In this document: positions 15,032 through 29,723 of the stretch, one piece after another
How the letters are laid out: every line of letters starts with the position of its first letter
Numbering within the stretch: the first letter of the stretch is position 1
From: Collybia mongolica
Taxonomy: Eukaryota; Basidiomycota; Agaricomycetes; Agaricales; Clitocybaceae
DNA length: 64,000 nt
Direction: 5' to 3'
Assembly (NCBI GenBank): GCA_013420905.1
Contig: JAAXNY010000006.1
Location: 1,426,001 to 1,490,000, forward strand
Program-made: the position numbers and the translations under genes
The notes under the pieces: model-generated
What the model saw: the letters and a program-made list of their open reading frames with translations, nothing else
Told to the model about the DNA's origin: nothing
Databases searched by the model: none

Positions 15032-16389
15032 CTCGAGTTACGTTGCACCATTATTATTGTTTTGTATTATTAGTACTCCCTCACAGAATTCTGCTCGAAA
15101 AATACTCCAATGCGTGACGATGATAAAGGTCCATGTCATGGTGGACAAACTTAATATCGCGATACCATTCCCGCCGCATCACGCCCATGGTTGCAAATCC
15201 GTGCATGAACTACAATTAACGATGTTCAGACTTCTACCGCCTTTCCTTTGCATTCATCCTGGAAGTTGTGCAGAACTGTGCTTAAGTGATTGAATTTCGA
15301 ATCCGCGTCATCACCTTAGTCATGCGGATATGCCAAAGCATCGTTGGCTTATATCCATCGCCTGGCCTGAGCGCGCGCTCCTGTCATAGTCAAGATGATA
15401 TTTTTCATAACAGGATCACCAGCGGATTCCATTGCCATATAAGGATATAGTAATCTCATTATACCGTGAGCTTTCAAGGCTGAGAATGTCGTAAAGCAAG
15501 TTTCTAGATGTGTTTGGAGAAACCAGGTTCCAAGGCGGCCTAGTTTCGTGACGTCCAGCTCGAAGACGTCGACAGATGAATTTCGTATCTGCGTCGACGA
15601 TTCTGACTTGATGAGAGCAACAAGGTGGAATTTCAGGGGTTAGAGGCAAGGCCGAAAGTACTTCTTATGGGAGTGAAGCTAGGCTAAGGCACCAGTGATA
15701 GGCTCTTGTGTGCTTGACGACCCACAGCTGTGACACGCAATGGAATATACGAACATGCCGGTTTGGATCCCGTGAGGGAAGGGATTGGAATTTGTTGGTG
15801 ATTGTATTGGGGATGGAGAAATGTTCGTTAGAAAACAGAAGGAATGGTGTACAGCGTGTTGGGGTGACCGTGGCTCGCCGGGAGATGGGTATTACCAGGG
15901 CCGTCCCGTTGAGGAACGGCTCGAAGTATTGATACAGGAGGGTACGACCCCCAAGTAACGTCCGCTGGAGAACTTACTGTCCTAAGGCTTTGGTGCGCTG
16001 CAGAACTAAATCTAAGTCTGGTCTGGTTCGATGGATACATTAGGAGTACCGATATTACATGTCAGCTGGGGGTCCAAGACGTATGATATCGAGGAGTTTT
16101 CCGCATGGACCTTATGTCAAATTTTTTCGCCCTTAGGTCTTCGGTCAGGTTGGGAGGACCCGAAAATTGAATTGAGCGTTCCAGAAGGCAGACATAGTAG
16201 CTGATGTGACTCCTACCCCAAGCCGTTGGGTTTTCGAAAGCCGTAACTGTGAGGTGGGTCGGATGGCTGGGTTTGTAGCCTGCCTATATGATATGGGCAT
16301 GGTCGTAGTGCTTGCTAGGAGGGTTGAGCATTGAAACGTTGGCCGGTCAAGAGAGAGGTTGAAATTGAAATTGATGATTTGTTAGTTGC
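15032..16389. other. Gene-free gap upstream of MCM5
   Basis: About 1.36 kb with no supported coding frame or RNA gene. The part adjoining MCM5 is likely its promoter. Confidence 0.5.
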
Positions 16390-16395
16390 ACGCGT
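16390..16395. promoter_or_regulatory. MluI cell-cycle box (ACGCGT) upstream of MCM5
   Basis: The palindrome ACGCGT lies 72 bases before the MCM5 ATG. In ascomycete yeasts this motif binds the MBF complex and drives G1/S transcription of replication genes including MCMs. The motif is seen directly; its use here is an inference from gene identity and position. Confidence 0.4.
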
Positions 16396-16466
16396 ATCGA
16401 CCAGCCCTAAAGCTCATGTCGAGATTGCTCTCACGCTTTTGGGCTGATCCTCACCTTCCCTCCGCC

Positions 16467-19354
<2,888 letters not shown>

Positions 19355-19486
19355 TGGCTGGTGTTTATGTGTTGTAGATAGTGTTCATGTATTCCAAAAG
19401 TTGTATATTTCTTTCGATGTAACACAAAGTGTAGTTTTCAATTTCTATTTTTGATGAGAGGGCCAGGTCCTAAATGTTAGAACAGT

Positions 19487-19589
19487 GCCCGCCTAGCTCA
19501 ATCGGCTAGAGCGTCAGACTTTTACGGAGGTCCGGGTAACTGGTCATCTTGTGATCTGAAGGCTGCGAGTTCGACCCTCGCGGTGGGCT
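19487..19589 (+). tRNA. tRNA-Lys (UUU) with 29-base intron
   Basis: Folds as a complete cloverleaf. The acceptor is GCCCGCC with GGTGGGC, the D stem GCTC with GAGC, the anticodon stem TCAGA with TCTGA and the T stem GCGAG with CTCGC around TTCGACC. The anticodon is TTT (Lys). An intron at 19525-19553 sits one base 3' of the anticodon, the standard nuclear position. A TTTTT run at 19599-19603 is the likely Pol III terminator. Confidence 0.95.
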
Positions 19590-19598
19590 AGTGTTGAC

Positions 19599-19603
19599 TT
19601 TTT
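19599..19603 (+). terminator. Pol III T-run after tRNA-Lys(UUU)
   Basis: Five consecutive T residues start 10 bases after the mature tRNA 3' end, and a second T-run follows at once. Confidence 0.7.
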
Positions 19604-19714
19604 CTTTTTTCTTTTCCTTTTTGGATGTATTGGCGATGAACTTGTTATGATGCTGTCATGGGAGGTTGTGCAAATAGGAAAAGTGTGGCAAGAAGGAAGA
19701 GCCAAAAGACAAGT

Positions 19715-19797
19715 AGCCCACCGCGAGGGTCGAACTCGCAGCCTTCAGATTGCACCGCCTAAGAGTCTGACGCTCTATCCGATTGAGCTAGGCGGGC
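19715..19797 (-). tRNA. tRNA-Lys (CUU) with 9-base intron
   Basis: Same cloverleaf as the neighbouring tRNA on the opposite strand, but with anticodon CTT. The mature part differs at only two positions: the wobble base and one D-loop base (GGATA against GGCTA). The intron at 19751-19759 is 9 bases and unrelated to that of the neighbour. On the minus strand a TTTT (plus-strand aaaa, 19704-19707) lies just past the 3' end as terminator. The two genes converge, 125 bases apart. Confidence 0.95.
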
Positions 19798-20028
19798 TGT
19801 ATTAAAAATCTCGCAGGGACGGGCGTGATGAGATTAAATTGCACGTGGATGCGTGCAGGTCGGAAGTGATCGGTGATCGGGGGACGGTGGTCACGACGCT
19901 TACGAGGAGGGGAGCTTACATAATAAAGCGCAGCAAGATCTCATAACGGGTGGTCTACAGCCTTTCTGTTTCCTGTCTTGAACCACGACAACCATTAAAG
20001 CCCCTTCCGCAGTTCAACTTTCACTACA

Positions 20029-21069
20029 ATGTTTGACTCCTCGCTCTTTTCTCCGTTCACCACACAGGCCCACAAGCAGCCGGGCCACGATCTCTTCTCC
20101 TTCAGTTCTCCAGAACTCATAGCCGCACCCTCTGTCGACTTATTCGAGTCCGACGTAGATCTTATTAACAGAGACTTTGATCTCAGTGCTTTTGACTTTC
20201 AAGTCAACGCCCCATATCCAGCCAATACTCCAACCCCCTGCGGCCCAGGCTCTGCTATCACTTTCTCCACAGAGTCTTCTGCCCTCAGTGAACCCTCTTT
20301 CGAGAACCTCTCTTCTTACTCAGAGTCTTTCTACAATTCTCCTCCTGCCTCCCATTACTCCTTTATTGATATCCCCCTCGACGGTGTCGACATGGACTTT
20401 TCCCGCATTCGTGTCGATGACTTTCCCACCTTGGAAGCTATAGATCCCAACTCCTTTGGCGCCTTGCCGCCCACTCCACCCCGCAGCCCTCCAGTCCCTC
20501 TTCCCAGTTCCGCCAAGGCATATGCCCATCGCACAAGCTTCTCTGACTACGGCCACTCGAAGCGTGGCTCGATCTCGTCCTCAGACTTTTATACCCGGTT
20601 GGGCTACAGCCCCTCTATTGCCCAGACCACCATTTCCCCCTCCCACATCTCCAACAACACTCTTTCGATTGTCCCCTCGACCGTTCGTGCAGTTGAAGAG
20701 TACAAAGGTGATCCCCGCAAGAAGTACAAATGCGCTGCCTGTCCCCGAGGTAATAGCTCCACCCCCTGCCCTGTTTCATAGTTTTATTTCTCACACAGCT
20801 GCACAGCCTTTGCGCGCGCCTACAACTTGAAGACCCACATGGCGACCCATGACCCCAACAGGCTTAAGCCTCATGTCTGCCCCCACCGCTCATGCGGCCG
20901 TTCCTTCAGTCGCAAGCATGATCTAGGTCGTCATCTCGTCAGTATCCATCGCGATGAACTAGAGGTCCCCTCCATCGGTGTCGAGAAAGGTCAAAGGGCT
21001 TGGTGCGACAGCTGTGGCAAAGGCTACGTTGGTCGCGCCCCCGAGTGCGCTTGCCGCGACGTCAAGTAA
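20029..21069 (+). CDS. C2H2 zinc-finger transcription factor
   Basis: A putative DNA-binding regulator with two exons, 20029-20749 and 20807-21069. The first exon is mostly low-complexity Ser/Pro/Asp-rich sequence that could act as an activation region. The junction creates finger 1 (KCAACPR joined to AFARAYNLKTHMATH: Cys-x2-Cys-x12-His-x3-His). Finger 2 follows (VCPHRSCGRSFSRKHDLGRH, with His at the usual spacing in LVSIH). A third Cys-rich piece (CDSCGKGYVG, then CACRD) ends the protein. The pair resembles Crz1-type fungal fingers (RAFARAYNLK, GRSFSRKHDL), but outside the fingers I see nothing that proves a Crz1 orthologue. The start is the first ATG; the acceptor ends at 20806. Confidence 0.85.
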
Positions 21070-21626
21070 ATCAATGCCATCAAACTTATTCTTCCAACCC
21101 CTCCTTGTGAGTTCCTACTTGGCACCCAGCCTTGTTATGCTAACGTTAATTAGGCCCCGCCGCAATCTTTGTTCAGCGAGTCAGAAGTTCTTGTCCTTGT
21201 GCCCCCTATGCATTCCTGGCAACTGGAATTTTGTCCCGCCGAGCGTCATTCGACGTATCACGTTCCGTACCGCCCTGTTTATTATCTATACTTGGCCCAG
21301 CGACGGACGTGATCTCGATATGAATCCATTTACCTCCTTCATTATAGTTGTGGCACCTGTCACAGCTTTCTCATTATTATTTTTGCTTTTTTTTCATCCA
21401 TCGGACTATTTCGCTCCTTTTTGCCTCGTGCTTATCTGACTGACACTCTTTGGATCTCGCCTCATCTTCTCATATGTCGTCTATATCTCTCGAAATTTTT
21501 GTTCTTTTGAATATCTGTCCGTCCGCCTACGCGATATAATATATACAATTTTCGTTCGAATGTGCGATCTCCTATGGCTATAAGGTTCAATTGTGTATTT
21601 ACAAAATAAAAAAGTGTGGGATGTTT
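21070..21626. other. Convergent 3' flanks
   Basis: Between the zinc-finger gene and the NRAMP gene, both ending here. Contains T-rich and AT-rich 3' UTR-like sequence. No gene seen. Confidence 0.6.
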
Positions 21627-23826
21627 TCATGGTCCAACCTTCCTCGTCTTGTGCATGGCGAGCATGGTGATCGCATATCCATTCGCAACTACCACGACAG
21701 ACCAGATCGCATAAGAAAGGAACGAGAGAAACCGGCCATTGCTAAAATCGACATTCCCAATCATCAAGGGACCCTTGGTCATGGGCTTCTCCGTATCGTC
21801 GAGGGCTTGGCGTCCTGACGTGACAACAGCCGACATTTCTGAAGGATGTTCAAATACATTGGGGGACGACCCCTCACAATCGATGAGTTGCGGTACCGGT
21901 TTTCGGACACTCATAACGATCTCGGAGGACGTAAGGTAGATCAGCGGGAAGGCGATGAATGGCAAGACGACAGAGAGCGCGACTTGAGAAGCGACCAGAA
22001 GGTTGTTGATTCCCTCTCGCCCGACAGATACAGCCACTACGACGGATGGGACTAGGCTTAACAGCCTCGTGATGAGTCTTCGGAGGAAGGGCTAGGGTAG
22101 AAATGATATCGGGCACTGTGAAACAACCATGACATGCCCGAGCTTACCGACATCCTCCATTCTATAAACCCTTCCGAGACAATTTGGCCGGCAAGCGTCG
22201 CCGTAATACTCGAAGTTTGTCCAGCGCACAACAGCGCAAAGGCAAATACAAAACCCGCGCCTATCGTCGGATAGATGAATACAAGCAGCCAATACATTTA
22301 ATCAAGGGGGTAGAAACTGACCCTTCCCAATACGCGCCGTGATGAGTTCATGTGCTTCGAACAAGCCAGCGGGGCTGGGACTTTCGCTGTCGGGTCCTTG
22401 GTAAAACTGAGCAGCTGCAAGTATAAGGATGCTTTGATTTGGATCACGTTAGTCACCGGTCGTTCTTCCTGGTCGTAAAAATGACTGACGCGGAGTTAAT
22501 TGGAAGCGCAAGCGCTAGTAAGCTAGTAGTAACATCAACAATCCCATGGCCTATATGCGCGCGGATGAATGGAAGCTTGTTATTTTCACGTTCACCATAT
22601 CTGCTACGATAGTCCTTTGATGACGTCGTACGTTCTGCGCGAGAGACCCGGAGTAACGAGAGAATGCGCTCGCGAATTTTTGACAGGATTGGATGTTTGG
22701 CTGGGCCAGGAAGTACGGCGGTAGGCTCTGGCGCCGGTGCCAAGGAGACCCGATCCTGCGTTGCGAGGTAAGAGCCCAAAAAGAGTGCATGTGGCATGAC
22801 TGTCGCGCCCAGTATGCCGACGGCTATTCTAAGATGTTACCATACGACATACATCGTCAAAAATAGAACAAGATACTTGCCAGAGTATACAGCGTCTGGT
22901 TCCGATTGGAATAGGCCTTTGGAGGGTAGATAACCAAGAAACACATCTGGCCAGTATGGGCGGACTTTGATGAGAAGGACAACAAAACAGGATAACACAG
23001 CCAATACCTGTGCAGAAAAAGCGTAAATAATATGAGAAGTTATGATTGGAAACAAACTAACAAGGGCAGCTATGACGGACTCAAACACTCTGACAGGATG
23101 GCCCTGACCCGAGGAAGGATCGCTGAAGGCTAAGAATACGAGAACATCGGCCGCAGTTACAACTACACCGGCCCACAGAGGTAATTTTGGAAAAATAAGG
23201 CATAGGCCAATAGCAGACCCGAGAAGCTCTGCCAAATCAGTAGAAATGATGGCAATTTCAGAGAGCACATAGAGAGGATAGAGTACAAGACGTCGAACGA
23301 GGCGCGGGTACTTTGGATGGTCATACAGTAGTAGACGACAGTGAGAAGCAAGATCTGGAATTAAATATCAGTTCAGGAATTTCAAGCAAGAGCCCATCTT
23401 GTTTACCCAAACCAGTCACACAGCCAAGTTTACATGCTAACGTCTTTTGAATGTTAGGCACGCCCTTTGAGGTGAATAATACCCGAAGAGGCCCACCTGC
23501 AGAATTACAGCACCAAGGCCAGCCATAAGGACAACGAAAAGCATTGGCCGATATCCAAAGTTGGAACCTGCCTCAAGATCAACACTCCAATTTCCTCTGA
23601 CGAAAGGGGTCCAAGAAATCAGGATTCTGCCGGCGAGTAGTTGGTTATGTACATACGGGTCGAAATATGCCACCGCACATACCACCCCGACGCCTACATG
23701 TTTTCTAACATGGTGAACTACGGTCCGGTAAGCTTTCCCAATGATAAAACCTGCCCGCGTTGTTCGCGGTATCGAGACGTCTGGAAGCGAAGGTGGGGAG
23801 GACTCTGCGTCAAGCTTGTGTGCCAT
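21627..23826 (-). CDS. NRAMP-family divalent metal (Mn/Fe) transporter, SMF type
   Basis: Proton-coupled uptake of manganese, iron and related ions across a membrane. Start ATG 23826 (MAHKLDAESSPP), after which a basic cytoplasmic N-terminus leads into TM1. The NRAMP metal-binding D-P-G-N motif in TM1 is formed across an intron (AYFDP-GNWSVDLEAGS, about 23650-23590). TM6 carries the family M-P-H motif (ATVMPHALFLGSYLATQD, about 22800-22745), preceded by LGSAIGLCLIFPKLPLWAG and other hydrophobic segments. The C-terminal part has GREGINNLLVASQVALSVVLPFIAFPL (named in parts: GREGINNLLV, VLPFIAFPL; about 22020-21945) and the last helix FLSFLSYAIWSVVVVANG. It has about eight exons and ends at 21627. 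The Asp, Asn and Met of the metal site are all present. Plasma-membrane against vacuolar location cannot be read from sequence. Confidence 0.9.
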
Positions 23827-24202
23827 GGCAGTTGGGATACAGTGGGGACTCAAGGAAGCCAAGCCATCTGGGGGTCATAATGGATAACGACGAAACCGGC
23901 ACAGCGGTAGAAAGCCAGTCACCTTTGTATGGACCAACCAGAATGCTGCTTCCCGTGCGAATCCCAGAACTTAAGAGTACTTAGCCGTAGTGATATCCCA
24001 GTACCCGGAGCTCCATAGGTGCCATACATCCTGCGCTGAGTTTCATTCAGAATTCCACAGATTCAAGCAGGGCTCAGCTGGTCTGACCGGTGATTGAGGT
24101 ATGATAATAATATATGATAGGTTGTTTGGCAACAGTGTCGTTAAATCATACTTTACACGAAACTTACACCGCTCCACCAGGTTCAGGTTCGAGATTTAAA
24201 TA
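23827..24202. promoter_or_regulatory. Divergent promoter region, NRAMP transporter and MED6
   Basis: 376 bases between two divergent start codons. Contains AT-rich stretches (ataataatatatgatagg near 24104) but no motif I can assign with confidence. Confidence 0.4.
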
Positions 24203-25311
24203 ATGGACGTGAACGATCTACATCCACCAGATGATTACAGTCACCGGTTCTTCATATGGCACGAATGGATACAGGTTCGTTGCTTCGTTCGACCAGCTCA
24301 CTGAATCTACATGTTCTCTTAAAACAGGCCAATGGACCTCTTACTAACGAGAATGTTTTTGACTACTTCGCAACGTCTATGTTTTACGATAAACAAAGTA
24401 ACAACCAAGTCCTGCGGATGCAGACCATGCATACCGGTATGCCAATACTTAACGAGGCTGAGGAGTTAAGGTAGGTGGGGAGGATTACCGAATGCCCATG
24501 AATAATAACACGCTTATGACACGCTTATAGACGGTTTACCGGTGTCGAATTCGCCTTGGTACACGCCCAGCCACCCGCCATGTTTATCATCCAAAAAAGA
24601 GAACGATTGTCCCCCGACGAAGGTCTGTGGGTACATGTGCTACAGATCCATAATATCTTAAAATGTCACTCGTCCTTTAGTCAGACCGCTTGCAGCTTAC
24701 TTTATCATGAACAATCGCATATATCAGTCTCCAGATGTATATACTGTTCTTTCAAACCGTTTGGTGAGACTCTTTCCTGTACATCTGCTGTTGTTCCCTG
24801 CTCAATACGGACCGTCCAGCTTACATCCCTGTCTTCCTTACAATCCTCCTTGGATCTTTTGCGAACTCACCGGCCCGACTACACGCCTCGAACGGGCTTC
24901 GTTTGGCCGATCATGGACCCATCAATGCAGGATGAAAATACCAAGAAGAAAGCCTCCGAAGACGAGACAAATACCGCCACTGATGAGGCAGCATCTGAAA
25001 TTTCCTCAATGAAACGCAAAGTTCTCAGCTCCACTGAGCCTCCGAGGAGACAACAGAATAATATGCTTCTTTTGAATGCTATGCGTGCAACCGCCGCTCA
25101 CGCTAAAATGTCTCTACCTTCTAGCGCCTTCGCTGCCGGTGCTGAGACTTTACCGGTGGATACTCCCGCGCCTCACATACGCTCATCTGCAACCCCTGCT
25201 CCTACGCCATCTCAGAGCGCGACGCCAAAAAATGCACCCAATGCACCAACACCTCAAGAGACAACAAAGGCACCTGTTGGGGGAGGAAAGAAGAAAAGAA
25301 AACGTTCGTAA
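24203..25311 (+). CDS. med6: Mediator complex subunit 6
   Basis: Head-module subunit of the Mediator coactivator that links activators to RNA polymerase II. The first exons read MDVNDLHPPDDYSHRFFIW-HEWIQ then ANGPLTNENVFDYFATSMFYDK and QVLRMQTM, which is the MED6 signature (F-x-W, N-V-x-DYF, S-x-FYD). A short exon gives FTGVEFALVHAQPPAMFIIQKRER. After an intron comes AAYFIMNNRIYQSPDVYTVLSNRL (named from 24693), the other conserved block. The C-terminal part is Ala/Thr/Pro-rich and ends with a basic GGGKKKRKRS. Introns lie near 24273-24329, 24471-24530, 24625-about 24680 and about 24764-24817. Confidence 0.92.
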
Positions 25312-25646
25312 TCGCATTGTCGTCCAACAACAACCGCCCTGAAACGACGATAGGGATGTCACTAGCAGCCCCTTCGGCTCATTCCTAAGGTTGGGCTCAT
25401 GCTAATGTTTTCCTCTCAAGGATCACGGTTTGTCCTGGATGACAATGTGTACATGATGGTTGTGCAGCTCTACAGCTATTCAGCGGAGTAACAACTAATA
25501 GCTTGGTCATGCTACCGTTCTGCTCCCTGGGATTCCATCTCGCTACCCTCTCCTCCCAGGAAGTGTCTTATCACCGTGAACCATAGTAGACACGAATTTG
25601 ATGTTCTGGCTAGGTGTTTCCTATGTATGTGGGCCAGATAGCGCCA
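25312..25646. other. Convergent gap, MED6 and AP-3 sigma
   Basis: 335 bases of 3' flanking sequence with no gene seen. Confidence 0.5.
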
Positions 25647-26508
25647 TTACCTTGCCCCTACTCCTGTTAACTTCCCTGTCAACCACCCCAGAGGTGTTTT
25701 CATATTCCCTGCTCGGGGACCGAGACCGCCCCCTACGCCAAGTGAAAGCGGATTTGCAGATACGAAAGATTCTTTTCTTGCCTTCGATGCCTGTTGAACT
25801 GATCATAGAGTGAGTTGAAGTCGAAACACTAGGTCATGGTGTGAAGTACGATATAGGTCGTAATGTAGGTATCCAGGAGGAATAATAAGCCGATCACACA
25901 CCTGAAGCGTCAATCTCTTCCACATTCGTTTCGAGAACTAATCCTCCTTGAACAATCTCTGCGAGTATATGGTGTACCTAGTAATAAAATTAGGTGAACC
26001 CCGACCCCAGGTATGCTTGAAGTGTATTGATTACTTCGTCAAAATGGAAAACTAGATCCAGCTCGCAGACGTTTTCGAAGGCCCTGTCTAGGCACTCCAC
26101 AAATACCTATTATACTGCTTATGAGTGTTTCAGCGCTGGAATGTGAGCGTCAGTGACGCACCTGTATAAGATCAAGAATACCAAGTTCGCTCTCTGCACC
26201 GTCCACGACGAAGACGAAGAAGAGGGTGGCGTAACTTCGATATATCACCTGCCATCTCTCTTCCGCTCCATTCTTTGGCCCTAAAAAGGCCTCTAGTTCT
26301 GGCGCATCGAGGAAATTGCAGAGGCCCGCAGGGTGCGAGCAGACAAGGGAAAAGATCTTCTGTACCAGGGTTTGGGAAGATTGACGAAGTGGGGTGTAGT
26401 ACTTGGTCAATCTAGCAATGCCTGAGGTATTGACTACGCCAATATCAGCACTCGAGAAATACTCAACAAAGAAAGTGAGACCCAACAAATAAGTACAGCG
26501 TGAATCAT
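25647..26508 (-). CDS. aps3: AP-3 adaptor complex subunit sigma
   Basis: Small subunit of the AP-3 coat that carries cargo from Golgi/endosomes to the vacuole. The first exon MIHAVLI (ATG 26508) joins across an intron to FNTSGIARLTKYYTPL. The conserved core follows: FSLVCSHPAGLCNFLDAPEL, VIYRSYATLFFVFVVDGAES, ELGILDLIQV, FVECLDRAFENVCELDLVFH and HHILAEIVQGGLVLETNVEEI. An in-frame TGA appears soon after EEIDASG. Splicing from there to 25798 instead restores VQQASKARKESFVSANPLSL and a Gly-rich tail ending at 25647. That matches the charged tail of fungal AP-3 sigma proteins, so I take this end. A shorter isoform from intron retention is possible. Confidence 0.88.
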
Positions 26509-26732
26509 GGTCGACGGTTGGCTAGACGTGAGAGCGTAAAAAAGTTCAATCCATACACAACGAGAGATCGCAGTCAAAGTGTGCTAGTGTGTATAATCAA
26601 ATTTGTACTCGAGTAATACAAAACTTAATGGGCGCGCCAAGTCACGTTACATGAACCTATTGAGGGGTGTGATAAGGGGTGGGCCACCTGTGTCCTTTGT
26701 ATCTAATAAATAGTATAATAACTACATTCCAA

Positions 26733-29723
26733 TCAAGAATTATCTCTGGGAAGCTTCCACCCGGGCTGCAGCCTTCCAGCGAGATTTCCCACAGGACCTG
26801 ATAGTCCAGCTTGGCTCTTGAAGCTTTCCAAGAAATTCTTGATCAAGTTATAGTCCATGGGCTCTTCGTCTTCGTCTTCGTCTTCATCCAAACCATCATC
26901 CTTTTTCGAGAGCAGCTCTTAACTCGGCGTCCATATCGAGTTCTACATCATCTTCCTCGTCCTCAACGGTTACTTTCCGTTTCCCTTTATCGACAGCTGG
27001 AGGAGGACCTTGGAGTGGGACAGTTTTTTTGGAGGTGGGTTTGACGCGAGCTAGCTCAGCATCCATGGCACGCATGACGGCTTCGAATGAATCCAGATTT
27101 GGGTTAACGTTTGGTCGAGGCCCCGGAGCAGGTATCCGGCCTTGCCGGGCATCTACAGGATTCTCCTTTTTGTTTTGAGTTCGCGTAGACTCGTGGACCG
27201 GGATACGCGTAGCTACAGAGGCTGGGACAAATGCTGATTATAGGCCATTAGTATCACTCATCATTCAGTAAAGCAACAAAGGCTCACCTCCGCGCCGTTG
27301 ACGATCCTGCACAATATCATTCCACTGAGCATCGCTGATACCGAGTGCCTGACGCGAGAACTCGAGGAACTCTTCCTCTTCCTCCCCCATATCTACTTCT
27401 ATGTCACCGACGACCTGAGGCCGATCCTCGTCCCCTTCTGCACCTTCTTCGTCAGTTTCGTCATCCGAATCAACTCCATCATAATGGTCGCGGGAGATGA
27501 TTGGTTTGCGGACAGGTTTGATTCTGGGCGGTGGTTGAGGATTTGCTTCACCGGTATCCAGCGGGCCATGTTCATCGCTGACATTCTCCGACTCTATGGT
27601 TGCAGGAGCGACCCTTTGTGAATTGTAATGATACGACGCAGGCATTCTACCGTACTCGGAGGGTTCTAATCTTGGAACGAGTTTGTCCATAGCCGCTTGT
27701 CTTGCGGCGAAGATAGTCTGATCGTCTTCGTCTTCCGAGACAGAGTCTTGTTCATCGTCGCTCATCAGACCATCTGAGATATCTTCACTAGAACGCAGGG
27801 TCAGCCAATTCATTACAAGGTAGTCAGCTGAGAGACTAACTCCTCAAATCTAGCGCCCTCCAAGTCTCCTTCCCCTTCTACGAAGTCCTCCACTTTTGCC
27901 GCTAGGTCTTTCAACTTCGACGCTTGCTCTGATGCTAAGCGTTCTTCGTCCTTGGGGTCATCAACGTTCATGCCATCAAGCTTTCTCTGGCCCATAGTGC
28001 GCTCCAACGTCGCCTCAAATTCATCGACGTCAACATTGAGCCAGTCGTTGGAGTCCTCGCCCTGTGTTGTGAAAACTGGAAGTGATGCACATTCAGAGGT
28101 AGCGGTATTGATTTGGGATGCAAATGACAATCGCTTAGCATTGCTAGAACAAGTTTAGTTACCAGTCAATCTGATTCGAAAGTACTTACTCATCCCGACG
28201 AACATCGATAAATATCTCGGCCGCCTTGCTCTCAAAAAAATTCCAAAGAGCGGAACCCTCGACTTCGCCTTTAAAATATTCTGCCAACACAAGGTTTTCA
28301 ATATACCTCGCATATTCTGGGTCACGTCTAAGGGCATCTTTCCTAGCCTCCTCCTGTGTATAACGTTTAGGGTCATTTGGTTCGTGATATCGTGAAACGT
28401 ACCGTAGATTTGGCAGCATCAGCGTTAAGATTGAATGTTTCCGTCCGCCCTTTACTCTCTTGATAGAGAATTTCGAACCCAACAGCCTGTACTATAATGT
28501 AAATGAGGAATGGACAACTAAAGGGATGGGCTGACTATCTTCATTCCAACGTCACGCCATCTCCACTCATCGGTGCCCTCATTGTCTTTCCAATTTCCAA
28601 ACGCCTTTGGCGGGAAAAACTTCTGCCCAACCAACTGGGCGTAAGCGGTGCGCGTCATTTTGACCTCTCTAAGAACAGACGAGCTTGGTGGAAACCTAGA
28701 CATACGATGCGCAGACTAAATGTGTACTTTAGCATCGTACCCCCTTGAGAACAAGCGTTCATGCTTACTCGTAGCTGAATAGCATCTCTGGTATAAAATG
28801 TTTCCACCGCCTTCTGAATGAGTAGAGGATACTTGATGAGCGATCTGGCAATGTCTGAAGGGATATATGCTTTTGTGATATGCACGTGGTTACGTGTTGC
28901 AGCGGGGTACCTAGACGAGCAATTAAGATTGAGGATTGTCACTAAATATGCCCCGTTCACCTGGAAATCCGTTGCCAAACAATGTTTTCGACCTCTAAAG
29001 GAGCCAAAGTGTCGCATGAGGAGTCCCTGACAAGTTTGATTGCATCTTCGGCTGAAAGGAAGTCCTGAGATTCGTCGTCCTGATCATCGAAGCTGCGTTC
29101 TTCGTCTTGAGCTCCAGGCAAAGTGCGATGATGACGCTTTCTAGATGGTGGGGATATGTGTGAGAGAGGGATGAGATGCAGGCGGGAGCTGTAGATCCAG
29201 ACCTAATAGGCAGGTGAAATGTAAACGATCATTTCCTCACCAAGGGAGAGTAGGGGGCGCACCCTGTTCTCGGTGTTGTTGGGTTGCACCCACAAAGGCA
29301 GGGCTTCTGCAGCTTCTATTAGAAGGAACTCTCCATCCGTGTCGAAGACACTAATCGGAAAATCAGATATAATAGAATGCAACCATTGACAGGACCGTAG
29401 GATGCGCACCATATGACGAGATCCCATTGCGCACTAATTTCCTTAAGCAACCAAACAGTACACCATTCATCGTCGACACAATCACCAACCCTCATTCTGC
29501 CCTCCAGGACCCAGCCTTCTCCCTCAGGATTCGGATTTGCGACGACTTTGAGTTCAAAGGCATCACGATGCCATATGAAACCAGGTAGCAGAGTGTCAAT
29601 ATATGTCCGTATACAAGCTGCAAATGATATTACAGACGCCTTGTCGGACAGGTTGGGCGGAGGATGAAGGCTGTATTGGAGAGTGTCCTCCGAGATCACT
29701 GGAGTGCGGTTAAATATTTCCAT
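26733..29723 (-). CDS. Ecdysoneless/SGT1-family protein
   Basis: Homologue of the ecdysoneless (ECD) family, linked in animals to splicing (PRP8 assembly) and cell-cycle control, and once named SGT1 in yeast as a regulator of glycolytic gene expression (not the co-chaperone of that name). The N-terminal half reads FNRTPVISEDTLQYSL, LLPGFIWHRDAFELKV, RVGDCVDDEWCTVWLLKEIS, FLLIEAAEALPLWVQP and later AYIPSDIARSLIKYPLLIQKAVETFYTRD. The C-terminal half is acidic with two long Asp/Glu tracts (about 27740 and 26870). It ends NLIKNFLESFKSQ, GLSGPVGNL and GRLQPGWKLPRDN, the last being family-typical. Start ATG 29723, stop 26733, about ten exons. It lies 127 bases from the divergent V-ATPase subunit F start, so the two probably share a promoter. 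Confidence 0.88.
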
